A DNA stretch of 64,000 nt. Origin: Pacificimonas flava. GTDB taxonomy: Bacteria > Pseudomonadota > Alphaproteobacteria > Sphingomonadales > Sphingomonadaceae. The notes under the pieces were generated by a model. It did no database searches, was not told where the DNA came from, and saw only the letters and a program-made list of their open reading frames with translations. This document shows positions 9,189 to 17,654 of this stretch, one piece after another. The translations under genes and the position numbers were made by a program. The stretch's first letter is position 1; every line of letters begins with the position of its first letter. The stretch covers positions 248,001 through 312,000 of the forward strand of contig NZ_AMRV01000001.1 in assembly GCF_000342165.1 (NCBI RefSeq). Direction: 5' to 3'.

Positions 9189-11180
9189 TCAAAGTCCGAA
9201 TGGATAAGTGTCCGGAACGCCTTCGGGATGATGTTCCGGTGTAAGCGGCGTAATGGCCGCCGTCTCATCGAACCAGACATAGCCATCGAACTGCTGGGGC
9301 AAGATCGCCCGCGAATAGTGGCTCTGCCTCTCTGTTTCGGGGCGATAGATCACGCCGATAAAGCGTTCTAGTCTGGGCTCGTTCAGTCGGCGACGCAGCG
9401 CCTCATGCCGTCCCTCGCTGAGATCGAGCAGGAAGCGCGATCGGCCGCTGTCGTGACAAACGCGCTCATAGCTGTCGGGACGCGAAGGACGAACGGCCTT
9501 GGTCTCCATTTCGCCGTCCCAGTCGGTGGCGGCGGCGACCGTGCCCGTATGCGTACCAAAGCCAAGAAGTGCGGCCTCGTCTCCCCACTGCTCGCGGCAC
9601 AGTTGACCAATATTGTGCTCGCCGCGGACGTTGCCCATGTCGGTCGCGCGGGCATCGCCGATATGGGAATTATGGGCCCAGACGATAGCCTTCGCTTCCG
9701 GCCCTTTCGACGCCAGCAGGTTTTCCAGCGTTTCGAACATGTGAGTGTCGCGCAGATTCCAGCTTTCTGCGCCGCCATAATACATGATCCGATAATAGCG
9801 CTCCGCCGAGGCGATCAGACGCGCATTCTGCGCCGCATCCAGAAAGCTTTCTCCGTCCTGCCCCTCATAATCGAGTTGCTTTTGGAGGATGGCGCGGCAC
9901 TGCTCGACGACCGCCTGCTCGCATTTCCGATATTGCGAGGTCAGGACTGCACGGCCGTAGACAGCCGGGTCGTTCTGCCACGGCGTCAAACAGCCATAGC
10001 GCTCGCGGGCAACGGCGGCGGCTTCTTGATCGACCTCATCCAGATAATCGAGGACTGCCGAAATGGAGCCACGCATATTGTACATGTCCAGCCCGTAGAA
10101 GCCTGCTCGCCGGTCGCTGTCCAGGCCGGCATTGTGCGCGCGCATCCACGCCGTCAGGTCGGCAATATCGGTATTGCGCCACATCCAGGAGGGGAAGCGC
10201 TCAAATGGCGGTCCGTCAAAAGGGCCTGGTGGTCGGTGACGGACGTAGCGATCAATCTGCGCGGCATCCGGCCAGTCGGCCTCCACGGCGACAATGGAAA
10301 AACCATGATGTTCGATCAGATGCCGCGTGATGGCCGCGCGTGCGGCATAGAATTCATGGGTTCCGTGGCTTGCCTCCCCCAACAAGACCACACGCTTGTC
10401 CGCCCAGCGGTCGAACATCTTCCCAAAAGCCGGATCGTCGAAGTCCGGTAGTGGCTCGGCGGCGTCTGCGACGAGTTCGGAAAGGGAGCGCTGGCCTGAG
10501 GCCGTAGGTTTGTGATTGCTGGCTGAGCGGCTGCCGTTCTCAACCCACCCTTCTTCGCCGATCAAGGGTACGAACGTGACTGCGCCAAGGTCTTCCTCCT
10601 CGAACTTGTCCTGTCCGGTTCGCGTGACCTTGGTCAGCATCTGCGGACGATCGCCGACCGGCATGACGAGTCGGCCGCCGATGGCAAGCTGCGCCCGCAG
10701 CGAGTCAGGAATTTTGGGACCCCCCGCTGCCACGAGAATGGCATCGAATGGAGCCGCTTCGGGACGGCCTTTCGTTCCGTCGCCGACGTGAACATGCACC
10801 TGCTGATAGCCCAGCCGGTGAAGGCGCTGCCGGGCCAGTTCCGCCAGACGTTCCTGTCGCTCGATCGCGTGGACCTCGCCGGCTATGCGGCCGATGACGG
10901 CAGCCGCATAGCCGGAGCCGGCACCCACTTCCAGCACACGGTTGCCCGGCCGGATTTCTGCCGCTTCGACCATCCTCGCGACGATATAGGGCTGGGAAAT
11001 CGTCTGCTTCTCTTCGATGGGCAGCGGCGAGTCCTCATATGCGAACTCGGCCATGTCTTCCGACACGAACGCCTCTCGGGGGACGTCACGCATGGCATCC
11101 AGCACAGAAGGGTCACTAATACCGCGTCGCTGAAGCTGCTGCTCCACCATGCGCTGGCGGCGTGCTTTGTAATCGGTCAT
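9189..11180 (-). CDS. Fusion: protein-L-isoaspartate O-methyltransferase + erythromycin-esterase-like domain
   Basis: This is a 663-aa two-domain protein. Residues 1 to about 215 form a Pcm-type methyltransferase that repairs isoaspartate using SAM, with the QTISQPYIVARM motif and the SAM loop VLEVGAGSGYAAAV. After a roughly 45-residue linker, residues about 260-663 match the erythromycin esterase-like hydrolase family, with VVLLGEASHGTHEFY, AVEADWPDA, WAHNSHIGDAR and GFGTHTGTVAAATDW. ATG 11180 has GGGAGGAGG upstream; a longer frame to 11249 overlaps the preceding gene and is not needed. It is third in a leftward unit after the small membrane protein and DUF3175. The fusion suggests protein repair or stress rather than macrolide resistance; the esterase substrate is unknown. 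Confidence 0.88.
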   Translation of the reverse strand: MTDYKARRQRMVEQQLQRRGISDPSVLDAMRDVPREAFVSEDMAEFAYEDSPLPIEEKQTISQPYIVARMVEAAEIRPGNRVLEVGAGSGYAAAVIGRIAGEVHAIERQERLAELARQRLHRLGYQQVHVHVGDGTKGRPEAAPFDAILVAAGGPKIPDSLRAQLAIGGRLVMPVGDRPQMLTKVTRTGQDKFEEEDLGAVTFVPLIGEEGWVENGSRSASNHKPTASGQRSLSELVADAAEPLPDFDDPAFGKMFDRWADKRVVLLGEASHGTHEFYAARAAITRHLIEHHGFSIVAVEADWPDAAQIDRYVRHRPPGPFDGPPFERFPSWMWRNTDIADLTAWMRAHNAGLDSDRRAGFYGLDMYNMRGSISAVLDYLDEVDQEAAAVARERYGCLTPWQNDPAVYGRAVLTSQYRKCEQAVVEQCRAILQKQLDYEGQDGESFLDAAQNARLIASAERYYRIMYYGGAESWNLRDTHMFETLENLLASKGPEAKAIVWAHNSHIGDARATDMGNVRGEHNIGQLCREQWGDEAALLGFGTHTGTVAAATDWDGEMETKAVRPSRPDSYERVCHDSGRSRFLLDLSEGRHEALRRRLNEPRLERFIGVIYRPETERQSHYSRAILPQQFDGYVWFDETAAITPLTPEHHPEGVPDTYPFGL

Positions 11181-11245
11181 TTGTGCCTCCTCCCAAGAGA
11201 GCGAAGAGCGCTCGGCCGCTGCGTGTTGGCTGGCGTCGCTCCGTT

Positions 11246-11518
11246 TCAACCCTGGTCGAACAGGGCTCGCAGTTCATCCTTGGCCTGTTCCAGCGTTTTG
11301 CGCCGGGATGCGGACAAATTGTCTCCCGCGCGATTGACATAGAAGGTGAGCATGCTCATCGCCGATTGCAGGGGCGTGCCCTTGCGACGCTTGCTCTGCT
11401 CGGCCGAACGTTTGAGCGAGCGGGCGATCTCCTTGGGATCGTCCTTGCTGAACACCCCCTCTTCCAGATCGAGTGCATCTGAATGTTCGGTCGCCTCCTG
11501 AGACCACTTCCCGGTCAT
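11246..11518 (-). CDS. DUF3175 domain protein
   Basis: This is a 90-aa basic protein with the near-invariant DUF3175 core: KWSQEATEHSDALDLE near the start, DDPKEIARSLKRSAE in the middle, and SAMSMLTFYVNRAG followed by RRKTLEQAKDELR at the end. Family function is unknown. The domain is common beside stress genes and looks like a small helical, possibly nucleic-acid-binding, protein. It starts with an ATGA overlap with the upstream membrane peptide, indicating translational coupling. A much longer antisense frame through the P450 gene was rejected as its start. Confidence 0.85.
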   Translation of the reverse strand: MTGKWSQEATEHSDALDLEEGVFSKDDPKEIARSLKRSAEQSKRRKGTPLQSAMSMLTFYVNRAGDNLSASRRKTLEQAKDELRALFDQG

Positions 11519-11676
11519 GAGCCAGGCCCCGCAAACCGAAGCAAGAAAACGAGAACGACGATCCCCACGAGTCCGGCGATGAAAATCATGCGCCGCCGCC
11601 TCGAACGCAGTATGATCTCGCCGCCGCGCGCATCGCGCCCCGAAACCACCCGGTGCTTGCTTCTGGTTCGCGCCAT
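11515..11676 (-). CDS. Small single-pass membrane protein (RGGEIILR type)
   Basis: This 53-aa protein has a basic N-terminus with an ARGGEIILRSRRRR segment and one C-terminal transmembrane helix (residues about 30-47, MIFIAGLVGIVVLVFLLRF). Short proteins of this pattern recur in sphingomonad genomes (from memory) and are often misnamed; no function is known. It overlaps the DUF3175 gene by 4 nt (ATGA). A GGAAC-N17-CGTC promoter-like sequence lies about 87 nt upstream, so it probably leads a three-gene unit with DUF3175 and the Pcm fusion. Confidence 0.7.
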   Translation of the reverse strand: MARTRSKHRVVSGRDARGGEIILRSRRRRMIFIAGLVGIVVLVFLLRFAGPGS

Positions 11677-11762
11677 CAGGACGTCTTTCGCTAAGTTCGC
11701 TTGTGCCGCAGAGCTGGTGCTGCGGTTGAACAGCCCGCCAGCTTGCCAAGACTTGGTAAAGA

Positions 11763-11788
11763 GACGTTTGGGGAAAGAGCGGGGTTCC
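11763..11788 (-). promoter_or_regulatory. ECF/general-stress-like promoter for the small membrane protein-DUF3175-Pcm unit
   Basis: On the minus strand GGAAC (11784-11788) and CGTC (11763-11766) are separated by 17 nt, identical in elements and spacing to the exoD site. It points leftward into 11676 and lies in the 200-nt region divergent from the P450 gene. Confidence 0.45.
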
Positions 11789-11875
11789 CCGCCGATCCGG
11801 CCCGACCCTCCCGTGACTGGCGTCGAGATCATCATTGCGGGGGAGCCATGGGCGCCGCACACCGTTGTAACGACT

Positions 11876-13099
11876 ATGCCGATCCCACGCCTCGCGACAC
11901 CGGACAGCACATTTGCCTTCTTTCGTGAAGGATATGGCTTCATCGGCAAGCATTGCCGCGAACTTCGCGCCGATGCTTTTCGCACAAGGCTGGTGCTGCG
12001 GCCCGTAACCTGCCTGATGGGCGAGGACGCCGCGCGCCTGTTCTATGACGGAGTGCATTTCGACCGCCGCGGCGCCATGCCGCCAACGACGCTGCGGCTG
12101 TTGCAGGACAAGGGCAGCGTCCAGCAACTCGAAGGGGATCGTCATCACCTGCGCAAGGCGTTGTTCCTTGATCTGCTGACGGGGGCGGAGGTTGAGCGGA
12201 TCGTTGCCCTGTTCGAGGAGCGGTGGCGCGCAGAGGTGCCTGTTTGGCGGCGCCAGGGGCGCATCGCCTTGCACGCCGCGATGATGCGCTTGCTGTGCGA
12301 TGTCGTCTGCGGTTGGGCCGGTGTTCCCGTTCCCGGCAAGGCGCTTCAGCGTCGTACGCAGGAAATGGCCGCAATGATCGGCGCCGCAGGCTCGATCGGT
12401 CCCAGCGTCTTGCGAGCGCTCATGCTGCGCCGCCGCGCAGAGAGATGGGCACGAGCGGCTGTGCAAGCGTCGCGCCAGCGCGGGGGCGACAATACTCCTG
12501 TCGACCGGATCGCGCAGTTCCGCGATGCCGATGGCCGCTTGCTCGATCCGGATAGCGCGGCGGTAGAGCTCCTGAACCTCGTGCGGCCCACGGTCGCCGT
12601 GGCGCGCTTCATCACCTTCGCTGCCTGCGCGTTGCACACATATCCAGAGACAGCCTTCTGGCTGGACGAAGACGCAGGGACATGCCTGCCGTTCTTCGTC
12701 GACGAAGTGCGCCGCTTCTATCCGTTCTTTCCGGTAATCGGCGGACGCGTGCGGCAGGACTTCGTCTGGCAGGAGCATGCCTTCAACCACGGCGACTGGG
12801 TGCTACTGGGGCTTCATGCCACCAATCACGATCCCCGGCTCTGGGACGATCCTGAACGTTTCCGCCCGGACCGGTTCGCCGGTCGGGAGACGACCGGCAA
12901 TGCTCTGGCGCCGCAGGGGGCGGGCGACCACGCCGTCGACCACCGCTGCCCCGGCGAATGGTTCACTCGGGCCTTGATCGGCAAGGCCGTAATGCTGCTC
13001 GGCCGGCTTGATTATCGTGTTCCCAAGCAGGATCTGACGATTCCCCAGAACCGCTTTCCGACGCTGCCGCGCAGCGGTTTCGTCCTCGAGGTCGTTTAG
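11876..13099 (+). CDS. CYP152-family cytochrome P450 (fatty-acid peroxygenase-like)
   Basis: This is a 407-aa P450 without N-terminal anchor. The heme-ligand cysteine is Cys358 in HRCPGEWF. The distal helix contains LVRPTVAVARF, with Arg237-Pro238 replacing the usual acid-alcohol pair. This Arg-Pro signature marks CYP152 enzymes, which hydroxylate or decarboxylate fatty acids using H2O2 without a redox partner. The opening MPIPRLATPDSTFAFFREGY also matches that family, so I placed the start at ATG 11876 although the open frame extends to 11483. No clear ribosome site is visible. It is transcribed away from the stress unit. Confidence 0.87.
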   Translation: MPIPRLATPDSTFAFFREGYGFIGKHCRELRADAFRTRLVLRPVTCLMGEDAARLFYDGVHFDRRGAMPPTTLRLLQDKGSVQQLEGDRHHLRKALFLDLLTGAEVERIVALFEERWRAEVPVWRRQGRIALHAAMMRLLCDVVCGWAGVPVPGKALQRRTQEMAAMIGAAGSIGPSVLRALMLRRRAERWARAAVQASRQRGGDNTPVDRIAQFRDADGRLLDPDSAAVELLNLVRPTVAVARFITFAACALHTYPETAFWLDEDAGTCLPFFVDEVRRFYPFFPVIGGRVRQDFVWQEHAFNHGDWVLLGLHATNHDPRLWDDPERFRPDRFAGRETTGNALAPQGAGDHAVDHRCPGEWFTRALIGKAVMLLGRLDYRVPKQDLTIPQNRFPTLPRSGFVLEVV

Positions 13100-13179
13100 A
13101 ACGATCGGCGGGTCGAACGGGCGGGCATCCAAAATCGTCGGCCGCGAGCTTCGCCGCAGCATTTGCCGAGTGCGGCAGA

Positions 13180-14178
13180 TCAGCTGACCTGGAAGCCTTC
13201 CCAGAACTTGTCCGCCCGGTCGATCCAGATGGTATTGAAGCCGGTGGAAATGGCCGAGCCCTCAATAGAGGGAATGATCGCGGGGACGTCGCCAAGCGTG
13301 GTGACGTTCTCGATGCGGCCGGTAAAGCGGCTGCCGATATAGCTTTCGTGCACGAACCGGTCGCCGGCGCCGAGTTCTCCCTTCGCGGCGAGGTGCGCGA
13401 GGCGCGCCGACGTGCCCGTACCGCACGGGCTGCGGTCGATGGCCTTGTCGCCGTAGAAGACGGCGTTTCGCGCATCGGCCGCGTCGTTCATCGGTTCGTC
13501 TGTCCAAAGGACGTGACTGACCCCGCGAATGGTGGCGTCGAGCGGATGCACCGGTTCGAAGACCTCTCGAACGGCGGAACGGATCAAGGGGCTGAGATTG
13601 AGGAGTCCGGAAGCCCCGAGCGCATCGAGGCCGTTATAGGCGCCCTGTGGCTCGACAATGGCGTAGAAATTCCCACCATAGGCGACATCGACGGTGAGTG
13701 GGCCCAGGATCGGCACGTCGATCCGAATATCCTTCGCGGCCAAATAGGCGGGGACGTTGCGGATGCGCACGCTCGTCACGCGCCCCTCCTGGCATGTGTA
13801 GGTCACGTCGATCATGCCGGCGGGCACTTCGATCTTGAGGCGACCAGGCTCCCTGGGGAGAATGAGGCCGTGTTCCAGACCGAAGGTTACGATCCCGATC
13901 GTGCCGTGGCCGCACATGGGCAGGCATCCGGACGTTTCGATGAACAATATGCCGATATCCGCCTCCGGCTGCGTCGGCGGGTACAGGAAGCCGCCGGACA
14001 TCATATCGTGTCCACGCGGCTCCAGGCACAGGCCGGTCCGGATCCAATCGAAGCGGTTCAGGAAATCCTGCCGCCGCTCCGACATGGAACGCCCCTGCAA
14101 GAGCGGCGCGCCGCCGGCTGCCAACCGAACGGGATTGCCGGCCGTATGCCCGTCGATGCAGAAAAACGTGTGGCGCAT
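13180..14178 (-). CDS. 4-hydroxyproline 2-epimerase (proline racemase family)
   Basis: This is a 332-aa cofactor-independent epimerase. Both catalytic cysteines are present: Cys89 in PMCGHGTIG and Cys252 in DRSPCGTGTSARL. That is the pattern of 4-hydroxyproline epimerases, which convert trans-4-hydroxy-L-proline to cis-4-hydroxy-D-proline; trans-3-hydroxyproline dehydratases replace one Cys with Thr. The substrate-binding GHTAGNP motif is near residue 10. It lies 21 nt downstream of the DapA-like gene in the same leftward operon and faces a D-amino-acid dehydrogenase across the promoter region. That context makes hydroxyproline the likely substrate. Confidence 0.9.
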   Translation of the reverse strand: MRHTFFCIDGHTAGNPVRLAAGGAPLLQGRSMSERRQDFLNRFDWIRTGLCLEPRGHDMMSGGFLYPPTQPEADIGILFIETSGCLPMCGHGTIGIVTFGLEHGLILPREPGRLKIEVPAGMIDVTYTCQEGRVTSVRIRNVPAYLAAKDIRIDVPILGPLTVDVAYGGNFYAIVEPQGAYNGLDALGASGLLNLSPLIRSAVREVFEPVHPLDATIRGVSHVLWTDEPMNDAADARNAVFYGDKAIDRSPCGTGTSARLAHLAAKGELGAGDRFVHESYIGSRFTGRIENVTTLGDVPAIIPSIEGSAISTGFNTIWIDRADKFWEGFQVS

Positions 14179-14199
14179 GTTTCGTCTTTGCCGCGAGGG

Positions 14200-15114
14200 T
14201 CAGGCCGCCTTGTTGGTCTTCAGGGACGGGCGCGTCTTCGCGGCATCCTCGACCATCGCGATAACCTGTTCCCTGCGCTTTCCGACAAGCGGCAGGCGCG
14301 GCGGGCGCACGCGTTCCGATCCGCGCCCCATGACCTGCTCGGCAAGCTTGATCGACTGCACCAGATCATGGTCAGCGTCGAGGTGGAGAAGGGGCATGAA
14401 CCACCGATAGATGTCCAGGGCGACCTGATGGTCGCCGCGCTGAAAGGCGGCGACGAGTTCGACGGATTCGCGCGGGAAGGCGTTGGTAAGGCCAGAAACC
14501 CATCCGCGTGCGCCGAGATGCAGCCCCTCCAGCGCCACGTCGTCAAGCCCGGCAAACAGCACAAAGCGCTCGCCGAACTCTCGCTGCAAATCGGTAAACC
14601 GGCGGGTGTCGGGTGCCGATTCCTTGATCGCGACGATATTTTCCACCCCGGCGAGTTCATCAAGCACGTCGCTGCCGATCGAGGATCGGTAGGCCGGCGG
14701 ATTGTTGTAGAGCATGATTGGCAGCGAAACGCTGGAGGCGATGGCCCGGAAATGCTCTGCCATTTCGTTCGGCTGAGGAACGTAAACCATAGGCGGAAGC
14801 ACCATCAGACCGTTCGCGCCAGCCTTCTCCGCCGCCTGGGCATATTGGATGGCGCGGCGAGCATCATATTCAGACACTCCGGTGATGACCGGGACACGGC
14901 CCGCCACGATCTCGACAATCGCAGTCAGTGTCTCGACCTTCTCCTCGATGGTCAGGGAATTGTTCTCTCCAACCGTACCGAGGGCGATGATGCCCGTAAC
15001 GCCATCCTTGATCAGCTCGTCGACAACACGCTGCGTCTCCGCCAAGTCGATGGACATATCCTCACGGAACTGCGTGGTAACTGCCGGGAATACGCCCTGC
15101 CAATCGATGTTCAT
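14200..15114 (-). CDS. DapA-family deaminase, probable 1-pyrroline-4-hydroxy-2-carboxylate deaminase
   Basis: This is a 304-aa class I aldolase-fold protein of the dihydrodipicolinate synthase family. The Schiff-base Lys164 lies in NIVAIKES and the catalytic Tyr136 in MLYNNP. The N-terminal GTVGENNSLTIEEK segment replaces the usual GTTGE. In hydroxyproline catabolism a DapA-like enzyme deaminates 4-hydroxy-1-pyrroline-2-carboxylate to 2-oxoglutarate semialdehyde. Adjacency to the epimerase and the dehydrogenase supports that role over lysine biosynthesis. The upstream region contains the palindrome ATCGTATACGAT. Confidence 0.85.
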   Translation of the reverse strand: MNIDWQGVFPAVTTQFREDMSIDLAETQRVVDELIKDGVTGIIALGTVGENNSLTIEEKVETLTAIVEIVAGRVPVITGVSEYDARRAIQYAQAAEKAGANGLMVLPPMVYVPQPNEMAEHFRAIASSVSLPIMLYNNPPAYRSSIGSDVLDELAGVENIVAIKESAPDTRRFTDLQREFGERFVLFAGLDDVALEGLHLGARGWVSGLTNAFPRESVELVAAFQRGDHQVALDIYRWFMPLLHLDADHDLVQSIKLAEQVMGRGSERVRPPRLPLVGKRREQVIAMVEDAAKTRPSLKTNKAA

Positions 15115-15151
15115 TGCGTCTCTTTCCTTTCGGGATCATCGTAAGTTATAT

Positions 15152-15163
15152 ATCGTATACGAT
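15152..15163. promoter_or_regulatory. Palindromic operator ATCGTATACGAT, copy 1
   Basis: A perfect 12-bp palindrome centred in the 78-nt divergent region between the DapA-like gene (leftward, start 15114) and the D-hydroxyproline dehydrogenase gene (rightward, start 15193). An identical core recurs at 20025-20036 between two related genes. Palindromes with a GTATAC centre are typical of GntR-family (FCD-type) regulators; no such regulator is encoded in this window. Confidence 0.7.
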
Positions 15164-15192
15164 CTAAGCGGCCGTGATGCAATGGAGAACCG

Positions 15193-16431
15193 GTGAGCAA
15201 AAACGAACATGTGGTCGTCGGGGGCGGGATCATCGGCCTCTGTATCGCCGTTGCGCTCGCGAACAAGGGCGTAGAGGTGATCTTGATCGATCCGGAAAGC
15301 GGCACCGCCGCGTCCTGGGGCAACGCAGGACACATCGCGACCGAGCAAATCGCGCCGCTCGCGTCGATCGCGACGCTCAGGCAAGTCCCACGACGCTATT
15401 ACGGTTTTGGCGGCGCCATGGACCTGCCGCCCTCCGCGTGGAAGACGTGGGCGCCGTTCGCCGGACGTTTCCTGCGCGCATCGGGGCGCCAGAACTTCGC
15501 GCGGGGGCAGGACGCGCTGCGCGGTCTGATGGCGGAAGCGCTGCCGGCCTGGCGCCGGCTCGCCGCAGCACTGAAGGCCGAGGATGTGCTGCGAGAGGAT
15601 GGGCACCTGGTCCTCTGGGAACATGCGGCGACCGCGGCGGCCGGTGCCCGCGCCTGGCAATCTGCGGACATCGGAAGCGCAAGCGTGCAGCCGGCGGCAC
15701 GCGAGGATCTCGACCGATTGGAAGCGCTGCTAGGACACCGCCCGCCCGGGGCGCTGCGTTTCGCAGGGAGCGCCCAGATCGCCGATCTGGACCGGCTCAG
15801 GGGACGCTTGAAAAGCGCAGCAATGGAAGCCGGTGTGACATTCCTTAGCGGAACGGCGCGTCTGGAACGCAGCGGCAGGACGGTCTCTGCGACCGTCGAG
15901 GGCAGGGCCGTCGCACCCGGCGCGCGGATCGTGGTGGCCTGCGGGATCGGTTCCCGCGAGATCATGGGAGAGGCCGGCCACCGGGCACCGCTGATTGCGG
16001 AGCGCGGCTATCATGTTCGCGCGCAGTCCGGCGGTTGGCCCAGCGATCTGCCGCCCGTCGTCTTTGAGGACCGGTCGATGATCGTCACCGGCTTCGAGGA
16101 CAGCGTGCAGGCCGCAAGCTTTGTCGAGTTCAACAGCCCCGATGCGCCCGCCGATGCACGCAAGTGGGATCGGCTGGAACGCCATGTCTCCGCGCTCAAT
16201 CTGCCCATGTCGCCGCCATTTCGCCGCTGGATGGGCGCGCGTCCGACGCTGCCCGATTATCTGCCTGCGATCGGCGTCAGTTCCAGGGTCGACGGCCTTG
16301 CCTATGCCTTCGGTCATCAGCATCTGGGACTGACGCTCGGCCCGATCACGGCCGAGTTGATTGCGGATGCCCTTGCGGGGGCGCCGGAAACCGTGCCGCT
16401 TGCACCGTTCGATATTGACCGATTTCATTGA
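15193..16431 (+). CDS. FAD-dependent D-amino-acid dehydrogenase, probable D-hydroxyproline dehydrogenase
   Basis: This is a 412-aa DadA/DAO-superfamily flavoenzyme. The FAD-binding motif VVVGGGIIGLCIAVAL sits at residues 7-22, followed by the acid ending strand 2 (ILIDPE). The SWGNAGHIA motif matches DadA-type dehydrogenases. The C-terminus has the GHQHLGLTLGPITAEL FAD-contact motif. In this setting it should oxidise cis-4-hydroxy-D-proline to 4-hydroxy-1-pyrroline-2-carboxylate and pass electrons to the respiratory chain. GTG 15193 has GGAGA upstream. It is followed after 11 nt by the M24 peptidase gene and is divergent from the deaminase gene. Confidence 0.87.
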   Translation: MSKNEHVVVGGGIIGLCIAVALANKGVEVILIDPESGTAASWGNAGHIATEQIAPLASIATLRQVPRRYYGFGGAMDLPPSAWKTWAPFAGRFLRASGRQNFARGQDALRGLMAEALPAWRRLAAALKAEDVLREDGHLVLWEHAATAAAGARAWQSADIGSASVQPAAREDLDRLEALLGHRPPGALRFAGSAQIADLDRLRGRLKSAAMEAGVTFLSGTARLERSGRTVSATVEGRAVAPGARIVVACGIGSREIMGEAGHRAPLIAERGYHVRAQSGGWPSDLPPVVFEDRSMIVTGFEDSVQAASFVEFNSPDAPADARKWDRLERHVSALNLPMSPPFRRWMGARPTLPDYLPAIGVSSRVDGLAYAFGHQHLGLTLGPITAELIADALAGAPETVPLAPFDIDRFH

Positions 16432-16442
16432 GGGGAACCGAC

Positions 16443-17615
16443 ATGACCACCGCCAGCATCCCAGATGCCCTTTCAACGCCCGTTCCGGCGATATCGGAAG
16501 CTGAAAGGCGCGAGCGTCTGCAGCGCGCCCGCGAGTTGACGGCGGATGCCGGCGGCGATGCGCTGCTGATCGCCGCAGGGGCGAGCCTGCGCTATTTCGC
16601 CGGTGTGCCCTGGGGTCTGACGGAGCGGTTCGTCGGCATGCTCCTGCCTGTCAAGGGCGACAAACCTGTCATGATCTGCCCGGCGTTCGAACTTGGCAGC
16701 CTTCGAGCGGACCTGAAGATCGATGCTGACTTCCTGCTGTGGGAGGAAGATGAGGATCCCTTCACGATGGTGGCGGGCGCGCTACGGGACCTTGGCGCAA
16801 AGCAGTTGCTTGTCGATTCCATGCTGCCGTTCCAGATGGGTGACCGGCTTCGCCGCGCCGCCGGCTCGGTCACGCTCGTTGATGGAGCGCCAGCCATTGA
16901 TGGCTGCCGCATGTTGAAATCGCCGGCCGAACTTGCCCTCCTGCAGCGTGCGAAGGACATGACGCTGGAGGTGCATAGGCGTGTTTTCGATAGGCTGCGA
17001 CCTGGCGTTCGCCAGTCGGAGGTGGTTCGTTTCATCGACGAGCAGCACCGCGAACTCGGCGCCGCCGGCTCCAGCTTCTGTATCGTCCAGTTCGGTCATG
17101 CCACGGCCTATCCGCACGGCCTGCCTGGTGATCGGGAACTGGAAAAGGACCAGCTCGTGCTCGTCGATACGGGCTGCACGCTGGACGGATATCATTCCGA
17201 TATCACGCGAACCTATGCGTTCGGGAGCGTGGGCGACGAAGAGCGTCGTATCTGGCAGATCGAACGGGATGCCCAACAGGCGGCGTTCGAGGCTGTACGG
17301 CCCGGCGTGCTCTGCGAGGAGATCGATACGGCTGCCCGCAAGGTCGTGGAGAAGGCGGGCCTGGGGCCGGACTACACGCTGCCGGGCGTGCCGCATCGCA
17401 CGGGCCACGGTATCGGTCTTGCCATTCACGAGCCCGCCTATCTCGTTCGCGGCGATCGCACGCCGCTTGCCCCAGGAATGTGTTTTTCCAATGAGCCGAT
17501 GATCGTGGTGCCGGAACGGTTCGGCGTGCGGCTGGAGGACCACTTCCACGTGACGGAAAACGGTGCCGCGTGGTTTACGGAGCCACAGCCCTCGATTGAT
17601 CGTCCCTTCGGATGA
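16443..17615 (+). CDS. M24-family Xaa-Pro dipeptidase/aminopeptidase
   Basis: This is a 390-aa creatinase/prolidase-fold protein. The N-terminal creatinase domain spans about residues 20-150. The catalytic metallopeptidase domain follows with all five metal ligands: Asp in VLVDTGC, Asp in YHSDITRTY, His in GHGIGLAIHEPAY, Glu in SNEPMIV and Glu in RLEDHFHV. Such enzymes cleave the bond before proline or hydroxyproline. No signal peptide is seen, so it should act on imported dipeptides in the cytoplasm. ATG 16443 follows GAGGGGA and lies 11 nt after the dehydrogenase stop, implying one operon. Confidence 0.9.
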   Translation: MTTASIPDALSTPVPAISEAERRERLQRARELTADAGGDALLIAAGASLRYFAGVPWGLTERFVGMLLPVKGDKPVMICPAFELGSLRADLKIDADFLLWEEDEDPFTMVAGALRDLGAKQLLVDSMLPFQMGDRLRRAAGSVTLVDGAPAIDGCRMLKSPAELALLQRAKDMTLEVHRRVFDRLRPGVRQSEVVRFIDEQHRELGAAGSSFCIVQFGHATAYPHGLPGDRELEKDQLVLVDTGCTLDGYHSDITRTYAFGSVGDEERRIWQIERDAQQAAFEAVRPGVLCEEIDTAARKVVEKAGLGPDYTLPGVPHRTGHGIGLAIHEPAYLVRGDRTPLAPGMCFSNEPMIVVPERFGVRLEDHFHVTENGAAWFTEPQPSIDRPFG

Positions 17616-17619
17616 AGCG

Positions 17620-17651
17620 GGAAGGGGGCGCCGTTCGCCGCGTCCCCTTCC
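17620..17651. terminator. Bidirectional terminator between convergent peptidase genes
   Basis: GGAAGGGG (17620-17627) pairs with CCCCTTCC (17644-17651). The stem extends inward through a G-T pair and CGC/GCG around a short loop. It occupies almost the whole gap between the stops of the M24 gene (17615) and the leftward dipeptidyl peptidase gene (17655), so it can serve both strands. There is no long U tract. Confidence 0.6.
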
Positions 17652-17654
17652 TCG

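Noticed and set aside
9189-10450. Macrolide resistance gene
   Set aside because: The erythromycin-esterase-like family is broad, and this copy is fused to a repair methyltransferase in a stress-type unit; resistance cannot be inferred.
11246-12790. Very long minus-strand open frame opposite the P450 gene
   Set aside because: Only its last 90 codons (DUF3175) resemble a protein; the rest is antisense of the P450, whose plus-strand frame has clear heme and CYP152 motifs.
13348-15144. 598-codon plus-strand open frame across the epimerase and deaminase genes
   Set aside because: Both minus-strand genes have catalytic residues and normal lengths; the plus-strand translation has no recognisable domain.
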